Shown here in pieces: positions 53,263-63,041 of a stretch of DNA of 64,000 nt. The stretch is from Litoribacter populi (GTDB lineage Bacteria > Bacteroidota > Bacteroidia > Cytophagales > Cyclobacteriaceae): the NCBI RefSeq assembly GCF_007483685.1, contig NZ_VMKN01000001.1, forward strand, positions 496,001 through 560,000. Direction: 5' to 3'. Position 1 is the first letter of the stretch; the number at the start of each line of letters is the position of its first letter. The notes under the pieces were generated by a model. The model did no database searches. It was not told the DNA's origin and worked only from the letters and a program-made list of their open reading frames with translations. A program made the translations under genes and the position numbers.

Positions 53263-54252
53263 ATGAAATTAGCTGTAGTGGGTGCCACCGGATTGGTAGG
53301 TTCTGAGATTCTTGAGGTTATCGCCAATCATGATTTTAAATATGATGAATTGTTGCTTGTGGCCAGCGAGCGATCTGTGGGCAAAAAGATCACTTATAAG
53401 GGGAAAGAGCACACGATAATAGGGTTGGACCAGGCTGTTTCCGAAAAACCTGACATTGCGATATTTTCAGCTGGTGGAGACACTTCCTTGGAGTGGGCAC
53501 CAAAGTTTGCCGAAGCGGGCAGTATTGTCATCGATAATAGCTCGGCTTGGAGGATGGATCCTCACAAAAAGCTGGTGGTTCCGGAAATTAATGCAAAGTC
53601 ACTGCGTATCGACGACCGAATCATTGCTAACCCAAATTGCTCCACCATCCAAATGGTATTGGCCCTTGCGCCTCTGCATGCTGAGTATGGTATCAAAAGG
53701 ATCGTGGTATCCACCTATCAGTCCGTCACCGGTACAGGTAAAGCTGCCGTAGACCAAATGATGGCCGAAAGAGAAGGCCGTGAAGCTGAAATGGTCTATC
53801 CGCATAAAATTGACCTCAACGTGTTGCCTCATATCGATGTTTTCCAAGACAACGGGTACACCAAAGAGGAAATGAAAATGATCAAGGAGACCAAGAAGAT
53901 TTTCGGCAACGATAATATCCAGGTGACAGCCACTACGGTAAGAATTCCAGTGATGGGAGGCCATTCAGAATCCGTAAATGTGGAATTTCACCAGGATTTT
54001 GAATTGGATGAAGTCCGTGAATTGCTAAGCCAGGCACCAGGTGTAGTATTACAGGATGATCCTCAAAACAATGTGTACCCTATGCCCTTGAATGCCCATA
54101 AAAGGGATGAGGTGTTTGTAGGGCGCTTAAGAAGGGATGAATCGCAGCCAAATACGTTGAATATGTGGGTAGTTGCTGACAACCTACGTAAAGGTGCGGC
54201 CACGAACGCCGTTCAGATTGCCCAATATTTGGTGGACCATAGCTTGGTGTAA
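53263..54252 (+). CDS. asd: Aspartate-semialdehyde dehydrogenase
   Basis: The 329-residue enzyme converts aspartyl phosphate to aspartate semialdehyde for lysine, threonine, methionine and diaminopimelate. KLAVVGATGLVGSEILEVI is the NADP-binding motif, FSAGGDTSLEWAPKFAEAG is typical, and the catalytic Cys126 lies in IANPNCSTIQM. RIPVMGGHSESVNVEF holds the acid-base His. It diverges from the giant secreted protein across 43 bases and is followed six bases later by the methyltransferase gene. Confidence 0.96.
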   Translation: MKLAVVGATGLVGSEILEVIANHDFKYDELLLVASERSVGKKITYKGKEHTIIGLDQAVSEKPDIAIFSAGGDTSLEWAPKFAEAGSIVIDNSSAWRMDPHKKLVVPEINAKSLRIDDRIIANPNCSTIQMVLALAPLHAEYGIKRIVVSTYQSVTGTGKAAVDQMMAEREGREAEMVYPHKIDLNVLPHIDVFQDNGYTKEEMKMIKETKKIFGNDNIQVTATTVRIPVMGGHSESVNVEFHQDFELDEVRELLSQAPGVVLQDDPQNNVYPMPLNAHKRDEVFVGRLRRDESQPNTLNMWVVADNLRKGAATNAVQIAQYLVDHSLV

Positions 54253-54258
54253 AAGCTG

Positions 54259-55464
54259 ATGCATTTTTCAGAAAATAAAATAGAACAAATTCAGAAGTTT
54301 GTGCAGGACCATCTCAGTGATAGTCCTGCACAATTGCTTTTGAAGTATCAGAACAAGGTTGATTTTGATCTCAAATTTGCCGTTCAGCAGATTTCCGCAA
54401 GGCAAAAGGCTAAGAAAAAACTACCTTCCTGGGCTGAAAATCCCAATCTTTTTTTTCCTGTCACCTTATCGATGGAGCAAAGTTCCTCAGAGATTACCGC
54501 TGCATATAAAGGACAATATGTTTCAGGTAAATCCCTTGCGGACCTCACAGGTGGATTCGGGGTGGACACTTTTTTTTTAAGTGAAAAACTGGATTCCGCT
54601 ACCTATATTGAACGGGATGAGAAGCTTTGCCAATTGGCGGAAAACAACTTTCAAAAACTCTCTGGCGGTAAAATAAAAGTCCATCATCGGGACTCTCTGG
54701 ATTTCCTTCGGGAAAATGAATCCATTTTTGATTGGATTTACGTGGACCCAGCCCGAAGAGGGGAGCACAATCAGAAACTTTATAAGCTCAGCGACTGCGA
54801 ACCTGACATTGTGGCTCATTGGGATTTGCTGAAGAAATCAGGGAAAAACATCCTGATAAAAGCTAGCCCTATGTTGGACATCAAAGCGGTCTTGAGTGAA
54901 TTGCCGGATGTGCAGGAAGTTCACGTAGTGAGTGTCAAGAACGAGGTGAAGGAGGTGTTACTTTTTTCTAGGGAAGAAAATCATGATGGTGTAGAGACGA
55001 AAGTTAAATGTGTCAACCTTCAAACTGAAGAGCCTGATTTCACCTTTAACTATTCGGAAGAAGCATTTTTGGAAATCAATTTTGGGGAGGTGGGCAAATA
55101 CCTCTATGAACCAAGCGCTTCCATTTTAAAAGCCGGTGGATTTAAGTCTTTTGCTGATAAGTATAAACTTGCTAAAATCCATCCCAATAGTCACCTATAC
55201 ACATCATCATCACCATCTGAAATTAAACTTCCTGCCAGGGTTTTCCAGGTTATTAAGGAATTGAAGCCCGACAAGAAAGTATTCAAGCAATTATTTCCCA
55301 AAGGGAAAGTAAATGTAATTACTCGCAATCATCCCCAAAAAGCAGAAGACATCAAAAAGAAGTTTAAGCTTCAGGATGGGGGCGATGATTATCTGATTGG
55401 CACGACCACGGCTGATGGCAAGCCAAGGCTTTTTCATTGTGAGAGGAGACAAGGTTTACCTTAA
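54259..55464 (+). CDS. THUMP-like SAM-dependent methyltransferase
   Basis: The 401-residue protein has a class I methyltransferase core: SLADLTGGFGVDTFFLSEKL is the SAM-binding motif I, ATYIERDEKLCQLAENNF the next strand, and FDWIYVDPARRGEHN the active-site motif IV. The C-terminal part (KAGGFKSFADKYKLAKIHPN and NVITRNHPQKAEDIKKKF) matches the THUMP-like domain of Bacteroidota proteins. It is probably an RNA or small-molecule methyltransferase; the substrate is unknown. It follows asd by six bases and converges on the DUF4249 gene, overlapping its stop. Confidence 0.85.
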   Translation: MHFSENKIEQIQKFVQDHLSDSPAQLLLKYQNKVDFDLKFAVQQISARQKAKKKLPSWAENPNLFFPVTLSMEQSSSEITAAYKGQYVSGKSLADLTGGFGVDTFFLSEKLDSATYIERDEKLCQLAENNFQKLSGGKIKVHHRDSLDFLRENESIFDWIYVDPARRGEHNQKLYKLSDCEPDIVAHWDLLKKSGKNILIKASPMLDIKAVLSELPDVQEVHVVSVKNEVKEVLLFSREENHDGVETKVKCVNLQTEEPDFTFNYSEEAFLEINFGEVGKYLYEPSASILKAGGFKSFADKYKLAKIHPNSHLYTSSSPSEIKLPARVFQVIKELKPDKKVFKQLFPKGKVNVITRNHPQKAEDIKKKFKLQDGGDDYLIGTTTADGKPRLFHCERRQGLP

Positions 55465-56526
55465 GATGAATGGTGCTGGCGTTTCTGTAAAGCTATCAGT
55501 ATAATACTCCAGGCAAGTGGCCTCTACCAATGGTGGACTTTCTCTTCTCATGTTAAGGTGTCGAAAAATTGAGTGATACTCTATTCTTCTCACCATTTTT
55601 TCCTCTCGACTACTATTAGCAGTAAAGAAATTACCCAATATTTCCATTTCCGGATTAGAAAGGTTCTTCAGGTTGCCCGAGATTTTGAAAGGCATAGGGT
55701 CGAAAATGCTGCCTGTGCTGGTCTGTTGCTTGGAAATACTTTTTAGATAAGCCGCAGCGGGTTCTGTCACTGCATATACAGTTAGGTCAAGATAGAATTT
55801 TGACAATCTAAATAAGGACATTTCAGCAACATCTATTTTGGCAACGGAACTGCCTAAAGTAGGCTCATGCTTAACATTGAGGTACCCCATGACATTGGGT
55901 TTATTTACATAGCATTCGCATGTGCAAAAATCACCTTCACCTATAGTAACCAGTTCTTCAATCCCACTAGTTTTTACAAAGTAGTTATGTCCTGAATTCG
56001 GGTTAGGGATTTCAATGTCAACCATCAGTTTCAAAAAATGATGCTTTTGAGGAAAAGGATTGCCGTTGAGTGGAGTAACAAAAACAGTTTTTTCCACTAT
56101 TTCCTCCGAAAAACTGGCAATGTTTACTTTTGGCATAACCACTTGCCAGTTGGACTGGATATGGTCGCCATTTTCCATGATGATATTGACTCTGTAGCTG
56201 TCGTTCTCTTCAAATTGCCAATCAGGTCTAGGTTGGAATTTCAGTTCCCTATCATAAGAGTGCTGGCCCATATATACAAAATCTGTTTCCTCGCCATTCT
56301 GATTTTCGATGTAAACCTTATATACTTTTGGGTGGCCAAAAGGAAGATGGTGGCTACCTGATTGAAAAATAGCCGAATGGTATATTTTCACGTAAGACAT
56401 GTTCCAATCATCAGACACCCATGCGTCTACCACAAGTTTAGGCTCTATGTTGTCATTGGGTATGTGTACCTCATCTATACAAGCAGACAGAATCAGGCAA
56501 AGCAAAAGGGATAGTATCCTTTTCAT
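55456..56526 (-). CDS. DUF4249 lipoprotein, second copy in the operon
   Basis: The 356-residue lipoprotein starts at MKRILSLLLCLILSACIDEV, with Cys16; an upstream Met would overlap the MG2 gene by 37 bases. EPKLVVDAWVSDDWNMSYVK matches the DUF4249 start, and TSTGSIFDPMPFKISGNLKN is nearly identical to the paralogue at 58515-59585. A C.C.C motif (DFCTCECYV, about residue 202) is shared with that paralogue. It lies 11 bases after the MG2 gene and its stop overlaps the plus-strand methyltransferase stop region. Confidence 0.88.
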   Translation of the reverse strand: MKRILSLLLCLILSACIDEVHIPNDNIEPKLVVDAWVSDDWNMSYVKIYHSAIFQSGSHHLPFGHPKVYKVYIENQNGEETDFVYMGQHSYDRELKFQPRPDWQFEENDSYRVNIIMENGDHIQSNWQVVMPKVNIASFSEEIVEKTVFVTPLNGNPFPQKHHFLKLMVDIEIPNPNSGHNYFVKTSGIEELVTIGEGDFCTCECYVNKPNVMGYLNVKHEPTLGSSVAKIDVAEMSLFRLSKFYLDLTVYAVTEPAAAYLKSISKQQTSTGSIFDPMPFKISGNLKNLSNPEMEILGNFFTANSSREEKMVRRIEYHSIFRHLNMRRESPPLVEATCLEYYTDSFTETPAPFILR

Positions 56527-56537
56527 CGGTGTGGCAA

Positions 56538-58496
56538 TCAATTTACCCTTAATTCGTTTTTTGTCGATCCCCAATTTGCGTTATTGAAGAAGAAAGCTTC
56601 CACTTGCAACCTGCCTGGTTCCTCCAAAGTCTGGAAATTAATCCTCGATCTGCCTCTGGTCAGTCTGATGCTTGGATTCCAGGATTGAGGCTTGCTTAAG
56701 GTTACTGCAGAGTTGGCCTCTTGGTGGAAGACATTTCCAGCCGGTATTCTCGGCACATCCAGTTCCCGCAAGATATATTTGGAGGGATCAGGATTATGCT
56801 TGATTTTATAATCATTTTGTTTGGTGAACAATGCCAAAACACCGTTTTCGGCCTTTCCCCCAAGGTTGGTTTCATCAATGGAATTTCTCAAATAGATAAC
56901 TTCAATCCTATCAATCTGAGCATAATCGTAATTGAGCAAGAAGTCGGGGTCATCAATTTTATGAAAATCAATTAACAACAATGGTGTGTTTTTGAAATGC
57001 ACCCTATCCATGTTGGGATTAAAAATTCTGATCTCTGTCTTATCTTCCGAATCTTTCCGGATCCTTATCTGCGGCACCACCTCCTTCAAAAATGTGGTGA
57101 GATCCCGATAACCCTCATAATCCGGAACCCAATAGCTATTGTCCACACTGTAAGGCGAGACGGGAATCGATACCCTGGTGTCATATTCGAAATGCTCATG
57201 AAATACCCTTCTTTTCACTTCAAAGGTTTCTATGTCTTCGATATTAGGGAGATTTATGGATTTGTTGGATTTAAATAAATCTGGACGTAAAGATTTAAGG
57301 TTGCTTTTAAGAGGATTGTAAGTCAATAAAGGCAAAAAGTCCTTTTGTTTATCAGGATTAGTGTTTTTCTCGATTTCCTTTCTGGCCAATAGGTAGTTTT
57401 GGTTATGCTTACTACTTTCTCCCACTGCTTTCCAAGAAGGACTGTTGAGGACAGTAGCAAGCATTTCGATTTCAGGTACTTCTGGATTTTTAACCCAAGC
57501 AAATGCATGTCCAAACATTGCCTGCTCATCGCGAAGGATGGCCGAACTTTCATTTCCTACTTTCACATTCCGATTGACGCTCACTTGGAGGTTGGAGGAA
57601 GTGTTCTGGTGGTGGTATTGGTGGGTAAGAAGTTGGTTTTCTTTCCCGAAAACACTGATTTGGATTTCAGGATATCTGTTGTGATTTTCTCTGTTTAGCG
57701 TAATTACCCTGTTTACTGCATCACTTTTGTACAAAGTGTCAATTATCAACACATCGGTATGGATTACAATATGGGATATCTCTGAGCTGTTAGCTGGAAG
57801 TTTAAGAGTATAATTGGAAGAATGGAAATTGATCAAGTTCGGAGTAATGACCTCCCTGTTTTGACCATACCTGATCCGTTTCTGGTTTTCAAATATCACC
57901 TTGCTGTCCACTTTTTCAAAAGGTGGAATTTCTTCCAGCACTAATTTGCCAGTGCCGTCAAGTTCTTCCACCTCGATGATCAAGGGCTCATCAAATGTAT
58001 GGAAAAGTGTCAGTTCAGGTGTTTCTCCATCCTTGGTGGAGTAATAGAGCTGTCCTTCACCTGTTGTGTTTTCCTGCCCCATTTGGGTTACCAAAATAGA
58101 TTTCGCTGGAATTTTGTAGGATGGAAAATTGGTCATCCACTGGGTGTATGCAAAAATCTTGTATTCCCCATCTTCCAGGTTGTCGGGCAGGATAAAGTCC
58201 CCATAAGCCATTTCCTTGTTGTCCAAGAGCAACATTTCCCGATGGATGAGATCATTGTCCGGATTGTAGATTTCTACATAGGAGAGCTTGCTGAACTTAT
58301 GGCTCCTGTGGTTTTTGAGCAGCTTCAACCCAAACCAGACCTTGTCCCCGGCAAAATACAGCTCCTGATTGGTCATGATCTTAAGGGTCTCTGCCAAATC
58401 TTCAAAAGGTTTCTCCTTTGTCTGTTGCGCTTTTGCACTATTAAGAGCAAATAGGGAAATCAGGGTATAAATAATATATGTCTTAATTAATTTCAT
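56538..58496 (-). CDS. MG2-domain protein with TonB-plug-like C-terminal segment
   Basis: The 652-residue exported protein (signal peptide ending ALNSAKAQ, about residue 24) has an N-terminal macroglobulin-like MG2 region (IMTNQELYFAGDKVWFGLKL and YGDFILPDNLEDGEYKIFAY). Near its end RIEVIYLRNSIDETNLGGKA followed by ENGVLALFTK imitates the RIEVLKG...GANGVI segment of TonB plugs. Such MG2 proteins occur in Bacteroidota beside TonB/DUF4249 genes; they may act as a surface or periplasmic partner of the receptor. It sits 18 bases after the DUF4249 gene and 11 before the second one. Confidence 0.8.
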   Translation of the reverse strand: MKLIKTYIIYTLISLFALNSAKAQQTKEKPFEDLAETLKIMTNQELYFAGDKVWFGLKLLKNHRSHKFSKLSYVEIYNPDNDLIHREMLLLDNKEMAYGDFILPDNLEDGEYKIFAYTQWMTNFPSYKIPAKSILVTQMGQENTTGEGQLYYSTKDGETPELTLFHTFDEPLIIEVEELDGTGKLVLEEIPPFEKVDSKVIFENQKRIRYGQNREVITPNLINFHSSNYTLKLPANSSEISHIVIHTDVLIIDTLYKSDAVNRVITLNRENHNRYPEIQISVFGKENQLLTHQYHHQNTSSNLQVSVNRNVKVGNESSAILRDEQAMFGHAFAWVKNPEVPEIEMLATVLNSPSWKAVGESSKHNQNYLLARKEIEKNTNPDKQKDFLPLLTYNPLKSNLKSLRPDLFKSNKSINLPNIEDIETFEVKRRVFHEHFEYDTRVSIPVSPYSVDNSYWVPDYEGYRDLTTFLKEVVPQIRIRKDSEDKTEIRIFNPNMDRVHFKNTPLLLIDFHKIDDPDFLLNYDYAQIDRIEVIYLRNSIDETNLGGKAENGVLALFTKQNDYKIKHNPDPSKYILRELDVPRIPAGNVFHQEANSAVTLSKPQSWNPSIRLTRGRSRINFQTLEEPGRLQVEAFFFNNANWGSTKNELRVN

Positions 58497-58514
58497 AAAA
58501 ATCAAAATTTTACA

Positions 58515-59585
58515 TTAATGCATCCTAAATGGAATTGGCGCTACAATATCGGCGTCCGGGTAGGCTTCCTGGCAAGAGCCAGTGACGGCTTCTGGATAAA
58601 CTATTTTGATGTTTTTGTCCCTGTTTTCGAGAAAGAGACTCGCCCGGTTTATCATTTCATCGTGATAAGTATGGTAAGCGGTAAAGAACTGGCCCAAAAT
58701 TTCTTCATCTGGATTGTCCAAATTCTTCAGGTTACCTGAGATTTTGAACGGCATGGGGTCAAAGATGCTTCCGGTGTTGGTTTGTTGCACTCCGATACTT
58801 GACAGATAGCCTGCCGCTTGATCCGATACAGAATAAATATCTGCTTTAAGGTAGAACCTTGTGTTTCTTCCAGCTGTCATGCTTCCCATAGGTACCGTGT
58901 AGGTACTGGCCGGGGAGGTCGAATTTACAGCAGTCAAGGAATAATTGAGGTTAGGATAGGTCATGTAGCAGGTACAGGTGCAAAATTCACTCATACTAGA
59001 GGTGTAGATCTGTTCAATACCCATTGCTTTAACATAGTAATTATGATCTGCTTGGGAATTGGCTTTCTCCACGCGTGCCTTGAAGTCATAAAATTCACGC
59101 TGCTGTGCGAAAGGTTCACCGTTCCAGGTGGGTATAAAAACAGTCTGAAAGGACATTTCATAATCAAACTCGATGCTCCTTGCAGGTTGATAAACTTGCT
59201 GCCAATCGGATTGAATATGATTACCATTGGCCAATATCACATTTAATCTAAATCGGTCTCCAGGTTCAATATCATATTCCTCAAATGGTTTATAAACCGT
59301 AACTCCAGGCTGCTCAGGGTAAGGAGCTCGAAAACTGGTAGCAAACCCATCCTGTTTTTCCACCCAAACCCCGCTCAGAGGTACATCTTCAAAAGGAATG
59401 TGAAAATCCGCAGATACAAACGGAGATGATTCATAAACCTTCACATAGGACATTTCCGGATCGTTGGAAATCCAGGCATCGACTACAATTCGTGTTTCCT
59501 CCCCTTCAGTCCTAAGGTTGACCTCATCGATACATGAGGTTAGACCCATGCCTGTTACAATTGATATCCAAACTAACCTTTTCAT
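58515..59585 (-). CDS. DUF4249 lipoprotein, first copy in the operon
   Basis: The 356-residue lipoprotein has a signal with Cys18 (GMGLTSCIDEV). TRIVVDAWISNDPEMSYVKV, YRLNV-like FRLNVILANGNHIQSDWQQV and a C.C.C motif (EFCTCTCYM, around residue 203) are shared with the second copy, as is TNTGSIFDPMPFKISGNLKN. The ATG follows the TonB receptor stop with a one-base gap, so the two are co-translated. It probably acts as the surface lid of that receptor. The ligand is unknown, but the cysteine cluster hints at metal or disulfide. Confidence 0.9.
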   Translation of the reverse strand: MKRLVWISIVTGMGLTSCIDEVNLRTEGEETRIVVDAWISNDPEMSYVKVYESSPFVSADFHIPFEDVPLSGVWVEKQDGFATSFRAPYPEQPGVTVYKPFEEYDIEPGDRFRLNVILANGNHIQSDWQQVYQPARSIEFDYEMSFQTVFIPTWNGEPFAQQREFYDFKARVEKANSQADHNYYVKAMGIEQIYTSSMSEFCTCTCYMTYPNLNYSLTAVNSTSPASTYTVPMGSMTAGRNTRFYLKADIYSVSDQAAGYLSSIGVQQTNTGSIFDPMPFKISGNLKNLDNPDEEILGQFFTAYHTYHDEMINRASLFLENRDKNIKIVYPEAVTGSCQEAYPDADIVAPIPFRMH

Positions 59586-59586
59586 G

Positions 59587-62220
59587 TTACTTGAATTGGA
59601 AGTTGTAAGTAAGAGATGGGATCATGGTTCCTATGACAGCAAGTCGGTAAGATCTTGGCACAGTGCCAGCACCCGTCGGGCTGAAGAACCAAGAGAATGG
59701 GTTTCTTCTGGCGTAAACATTATAGAATGCCAATGTCACATTGCTTTTATAGGTGCTGCTTTTTCGCTGGTTGCCATCATAGGTGAGGGAAAGGTCCAAG
59801 CGGTGGTAATCAGGAATTCTGCCTTGGTTTCTATGGCTGTAGTCGATGACGATATTGTCATTGATGGTGTAAATGCTTGTTGGAAGAGTGATAGGCCGCC
59901 CGGTTCTGTAATTAAAATTACCGGAAAAGGAAAGTCTTCTGGTCAATTGATAGGTAGCAACTACACTTAGGTCGTGCGGCTGGTCCCAATTTGAAGGAAA
60001 GAATTCTCCTTGATTGATGGTTTCTTCCTCAAATTCGCTTACTACCTGTCTCATGGTTCGGCTATACCCGTAGGAAACCCAGCCGGTGAGTTTTACGTGA
60101 CGTTTTTTCAGGAAAAATTCGGCTCCATATGCATGTCCAATTCCCCCAAGTAGCTCCTGCTCCAGATTTTGATTCATTAAAAGAGAGGCGCCATCCTTGA
60201 ATTCCACTATATTTTGAAAGTCTTTGTAATAGACCTCCACGGAGCTTTCAATGATGTTATTGTCAAAATTCTGGTAATAACCCAAGGCGTACTGCAAGCT
60301 TTCCTGTGGTCCCACATGATAATCGCTGAGTTTCCACAAATCAACAGGCGCAGCGGCCATGGTGTTGGAAAGGAGGTGTATATACTGTAGGTTTCTGTTG
60401 AAGGAAAGTTTCAATGAGCTGTTTTCACCTGTCGCATACCTTAGTCCTACCCGAGGCTCAAGACCTCCGTATCTGGTGATCACCTCATTGTTTTCATAGG
60501 TTCGATTGCCTATGAACGTATTTTGGTTTTTCGGAAGTCCTTCCTGATAGATGCCTGTATCATTCGGCCCCATTGGCAAAAAGGTGGAATACCTCATGCC
60601 TACCTGTGCGGCCCATTTGTCGCTGAAAAATATCTCGGAATTGACAAACAGTCCTGCCTCAATTCCTCTTTCAGTAGGAATCACTTCTGGAATTACCGTT
60701 GAGTTCTCTGTGGTGGGTTCCATGGTTCCCATTCCCATGGCATATTGGTTGGCATTATAGCCAAAGGTGATATTGGCATAGTCGCTCTGATTCCACTCAA
60801 AATTGTGGTCAATGCCAAAATAATTGATGTCGGACTGCATCCGAAACTGAAGTGGTGCTCCCGTTCCTTCTACATTATAGGTATAATTGGAATAGGCCAC
60901 AGTAAAATCCGAGGCCAGTTTTTCGCTGATAATGCTCGACCATTTTAGCGAAGCAAGGTGAGTTTGCCAAGAATATGCCGTGTCAGAACCAACCCTGAAA
61001 TAATCGTTACTGGCATACCCGGAAAGCTTTATGTTGTTTTTATCGTTGATCTGATGGTTAATCTTGATGTTACCATCATAGAAATAAGAACTGCTGGATT
61101 GAAGTGTGGAGCTACGAATGCGGTGCATGATCCAGTTTGGGTAAGCCACTCGGCCTGCCACAGCTACTGTAGTGTTGTTGCTTACAGGGCCTTCCAGCTT
61201 TAGCCTGCTGCTAAGAAATCCTATCCCGCCCTCACTTTTAAGTTTTTCCTTATTCCCTTCTTGCATGGTCACATCGAGTACCGAAGAAAGTCTGCCCCCA
61301 TAATTGGCCGGTATGTCACCTTTGTGTAAGGCTACATTTTCCACCATATCAGCATTGAAGATGGAGAAAAATCCAAACATATGGGATGGGTTGAAAATAG
61401 GTGCTCCATCCATTAGGATAAGGTTCTGGTCAACTCCTCCACCTCTAACGTTAAAGCCAGAAGCACCCTCACCTACGGTAGAAACACCCGGGAGTAGTTG
61501 AATGCTGCGGATGATATCTACCTCTCCTAACAGGGGTGGCATCAGTTTCAGCTCCTTGATGTTTAGTCGATTTACCCCTAACTCTATACTTCTTACATTA
61601 TGGTCTATAGAACGGTCCGTTACAATAAATTCATCCATTTGAGTCATGGACTCAAAAAGGGAGATGGTCATTTCTACCGGGTTGTAAGCCCTAATAATCC
61701 TTCTCTCCGTTTCCTTGCCCATAGCACTGAATACTGCTACGTGCGTCCCTTCAGGAAGATCGGTGCTGTAGCGCCCACGCTCATCGGTGGTGATACCCAA
61801 CTCCATCGAGGGAATATACATTAAGGCTCCGGGGATCGGAAGACCTGTTTCTTCATCCATAATCCTCCCTTGGAAGCGGTGAATGGCTGTGGGGTCCGCT
61901 TTTCGCCGAGCCCGGCTAGAGAGGTAACGATCCCTCATAGATCGAGGATAGATAACCGCATAGGTGTTTTCTATCAAAAAATAAGACATGGAAGTTCCCT
62001 CCGTCACCTGTTCGAGTAGGTCCAGAGTTACCGAAAAGCTTTCCTGATCCAAGTCCAACCTACGTAGATAATCTTTACGGAAAAGCACCTTAATGCCAGT
62101 GCTTGACTCAAAAAGGTTTACCGCATTAATAAACTCAATTTCTTTCTCATCAGTAATGTGTTGGGCAAACAGTGAACTGGAGATAAGGGTAAACAAAAGG
62201 GGAAAAATGTATCTTTTCAT
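59587..62220 (-). CDS. TonB-dependent receptor with STN and carboxypeptidase-regulatory-like domains
   Basis: The 877-residue receptor has a signal peptide (residues 1-19), an STN domain (EFINAVNLFESSTGIKVLFR, about 28-95) of the kind that signals to FecR/anti-sigma partners, a CarboxypepD_reg domain (QGRIMDEETGLPIPGALMYI, about 115-195), a plug (DIIRSIQLLPGVSTVGEGAS, about 233-320) and a barrel ending MIPSLTYNFQFK. No FecR or ECF sigma gene is adjacent, so STN signalling may not apply here. It heads a four-gene operon with two DUF4249 proteins and an MG2 protein. Confidence 0.93.
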   Translation of the reverse strand: MKRYIFPLLFTLISSSLFAQHITDEKEIEFINAVNLFESSTGIKVLFRKDYLRRLDLDQESFSVTLDLLEQVTEGTSMSYFLIENTYAVIYPRSMRDRYLSSRARRKADPTAIHRFQGRIMDEETGLPIPGALMYIPSMELGITTDERGRYSTDLPEGTHVAVFSAMGKETERRIIRAYNPVEMTISLFESMTQMDEFIVTDRSIDHNVRSIELGVNRLNIKELKLMPPLLGEVDIIRSIQLLPGVSTVGEGASGFNVRGGGVDQNLILMDGAPIFNPSHMFGFFSIFNADMVENVALHKGDIPANYGGRLSSVLDVTMQEGNKEKLKSEGGIGFLSSRLKLEGPVSNNTTVAVAGRVAYPNWIMHRIRSSTLQSSSSYFYDGNIKINHQINDKNNIKLSGYASNDYFRVGSDTAYSWQTHLASLKWSSIISEKLASDFTVAYSNYTYNVEGTGAPLQFRMQSDINYFGIDHNFEWNQSDYANITFGYNANQYAMGMGTMEPTTENSTVIPEVIPTERGIEAGLFVNSEIFFSDKWAAQVGMRYSTFLPMGPNDTGIYQEGLPKNQNTFIGNRTYENNEVITRYGGLEPRVGLRYATGENSSLKLSFNRNLQYIHLLSNTMAAAPVDLWKLSDYHVGPQESLQYALGYYQNFDNNIIESSVEVYYKDFQNIVEFKDGASLLMNQNLEQELLGGIGHAYGAEFFLKKRHVKLTGWVSYGYSRTMRQVVSEFEEETINQGEFFPSNWDQPHDLSVVATYQLTRRLSFSGNFNYRTGRPITLPTSIYTINDNIVIDYSHRNQGRIPDYHRLDLSLTYDGNQRKSSTYKSNVTLAFYNVYARRNPFSWFFSPTGAGTVPRSYRLAVIGTMIPSLTYNFQFK

Positions 62221-62371
62221 CTAAGCAAGCATAAAGTTATTCTCAATGAAGTTCCTAAACTACATCTTTAGAAATATTTGAACAAACTAATGAATAATTT
62301 TAACTTTTAATCTTTAACAATTCTTTTTTATTTGGACGGTAATTTGGGTCTAGGTGTCCCACATTCTTTGT

Positions 62372-62379
62372 TATCTTTG
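62372..62379 (+). promoter_or_regulatory. TAnnTTTG promoter box of ccmB
   Basis: TATCTTTG lies five bases before the ATG at 62385, an exact match to the -7 consensus, with a TTTG word at 62343 about 25 bases further upstream. Confidence 0.55.
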
Positions 62380-62384
62380 CACCC

Positions 62385-63041
62385 ATGTGGAACCAAGTCG
62401 CAGTATTGATCAAAAAGGAGATGACGCTTGAGTGGAGGCAGAAGTATGCCCTCAACGGTATTCTGCTCTATGTGGTCAGCGCCGTGTTCATTACATATCT
62501 GAGTGTGCAGGGAGCCCTGTCAATTCCCACTTGGAATGCACTTTATTGGATCATCATATTATTTTCGGCAGTCAATGCTGTAGCCAAAAGTTTCGTTCAG
62601 GAGCACCAGGGCCGTCAGCTTTATTATTACATGATTGCCTCTCCGGAAGCCATCATCGTTTCGAAGATCATATACAACACCCTGCTGACTTTATTATTGG
62701 CTCTGCTGGGTTATTTGGTCTTTTCGGTGATTTTGGGGAACCCGGTGGAGGACCAGTTACTTTTTATAACCAACCTTGCTTTAGGTGCTGTGGGATTTTC
62801 TGCTTGCCTCACCATGGTGTCGGGAATAGCCTCCAAGGCTGGAAATAACGCAACCCTGATGGCAATCTTAAGTTTTCCAATCATCATCCCTATACTTCTA
62901 ATGGCCATCAACATTTCTAAAAATGCCATTGACGGACTTGATCGGGGAGTGAGTTATGACAAACTGATAACCTTAATGGCCATCAATGCCATAGTCACAG
63001 CAGTGGCTTATATCCTCTTCCCTTACATCTGGCGAAGCTGA
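62385..63041 (+). CDS. ccmB: Heme exporter protein CcmB
   Basis: The 218-residue membrane protein has six helices and the CcmB N-terminus (VLIKKEMTLEWRQKYALNGI). AKSFVQEHQGRQLYYYMIAS and GAVGFSACLTMVSGIASKAG are the family motifs. It is the membrane component of the Ccm ABC system for cytochrome c maturation. The following gene is a CcmC-like protein, as in ccm operons. No ccmA is in the window. Confidence 0.9.
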   Translation: MWNQVAVLIKKEMTLEWRQKYALNGILLYVVSAVFITYLSVQGALSIPTWNALYWIIILFSAVNAVAKSFVQEHQGRQLYYYMIASPEAIIVSKIIYNTLLTLLLALLGYLVFSVILGNPVEDQLLFITNLALGAVGFSACLTMVSGIASKAGNNATLMAILSFPIIIPILLMAINISKNAIDGLDRGVSYDKLITLMAINAIVTAVAYILFPYIWRS

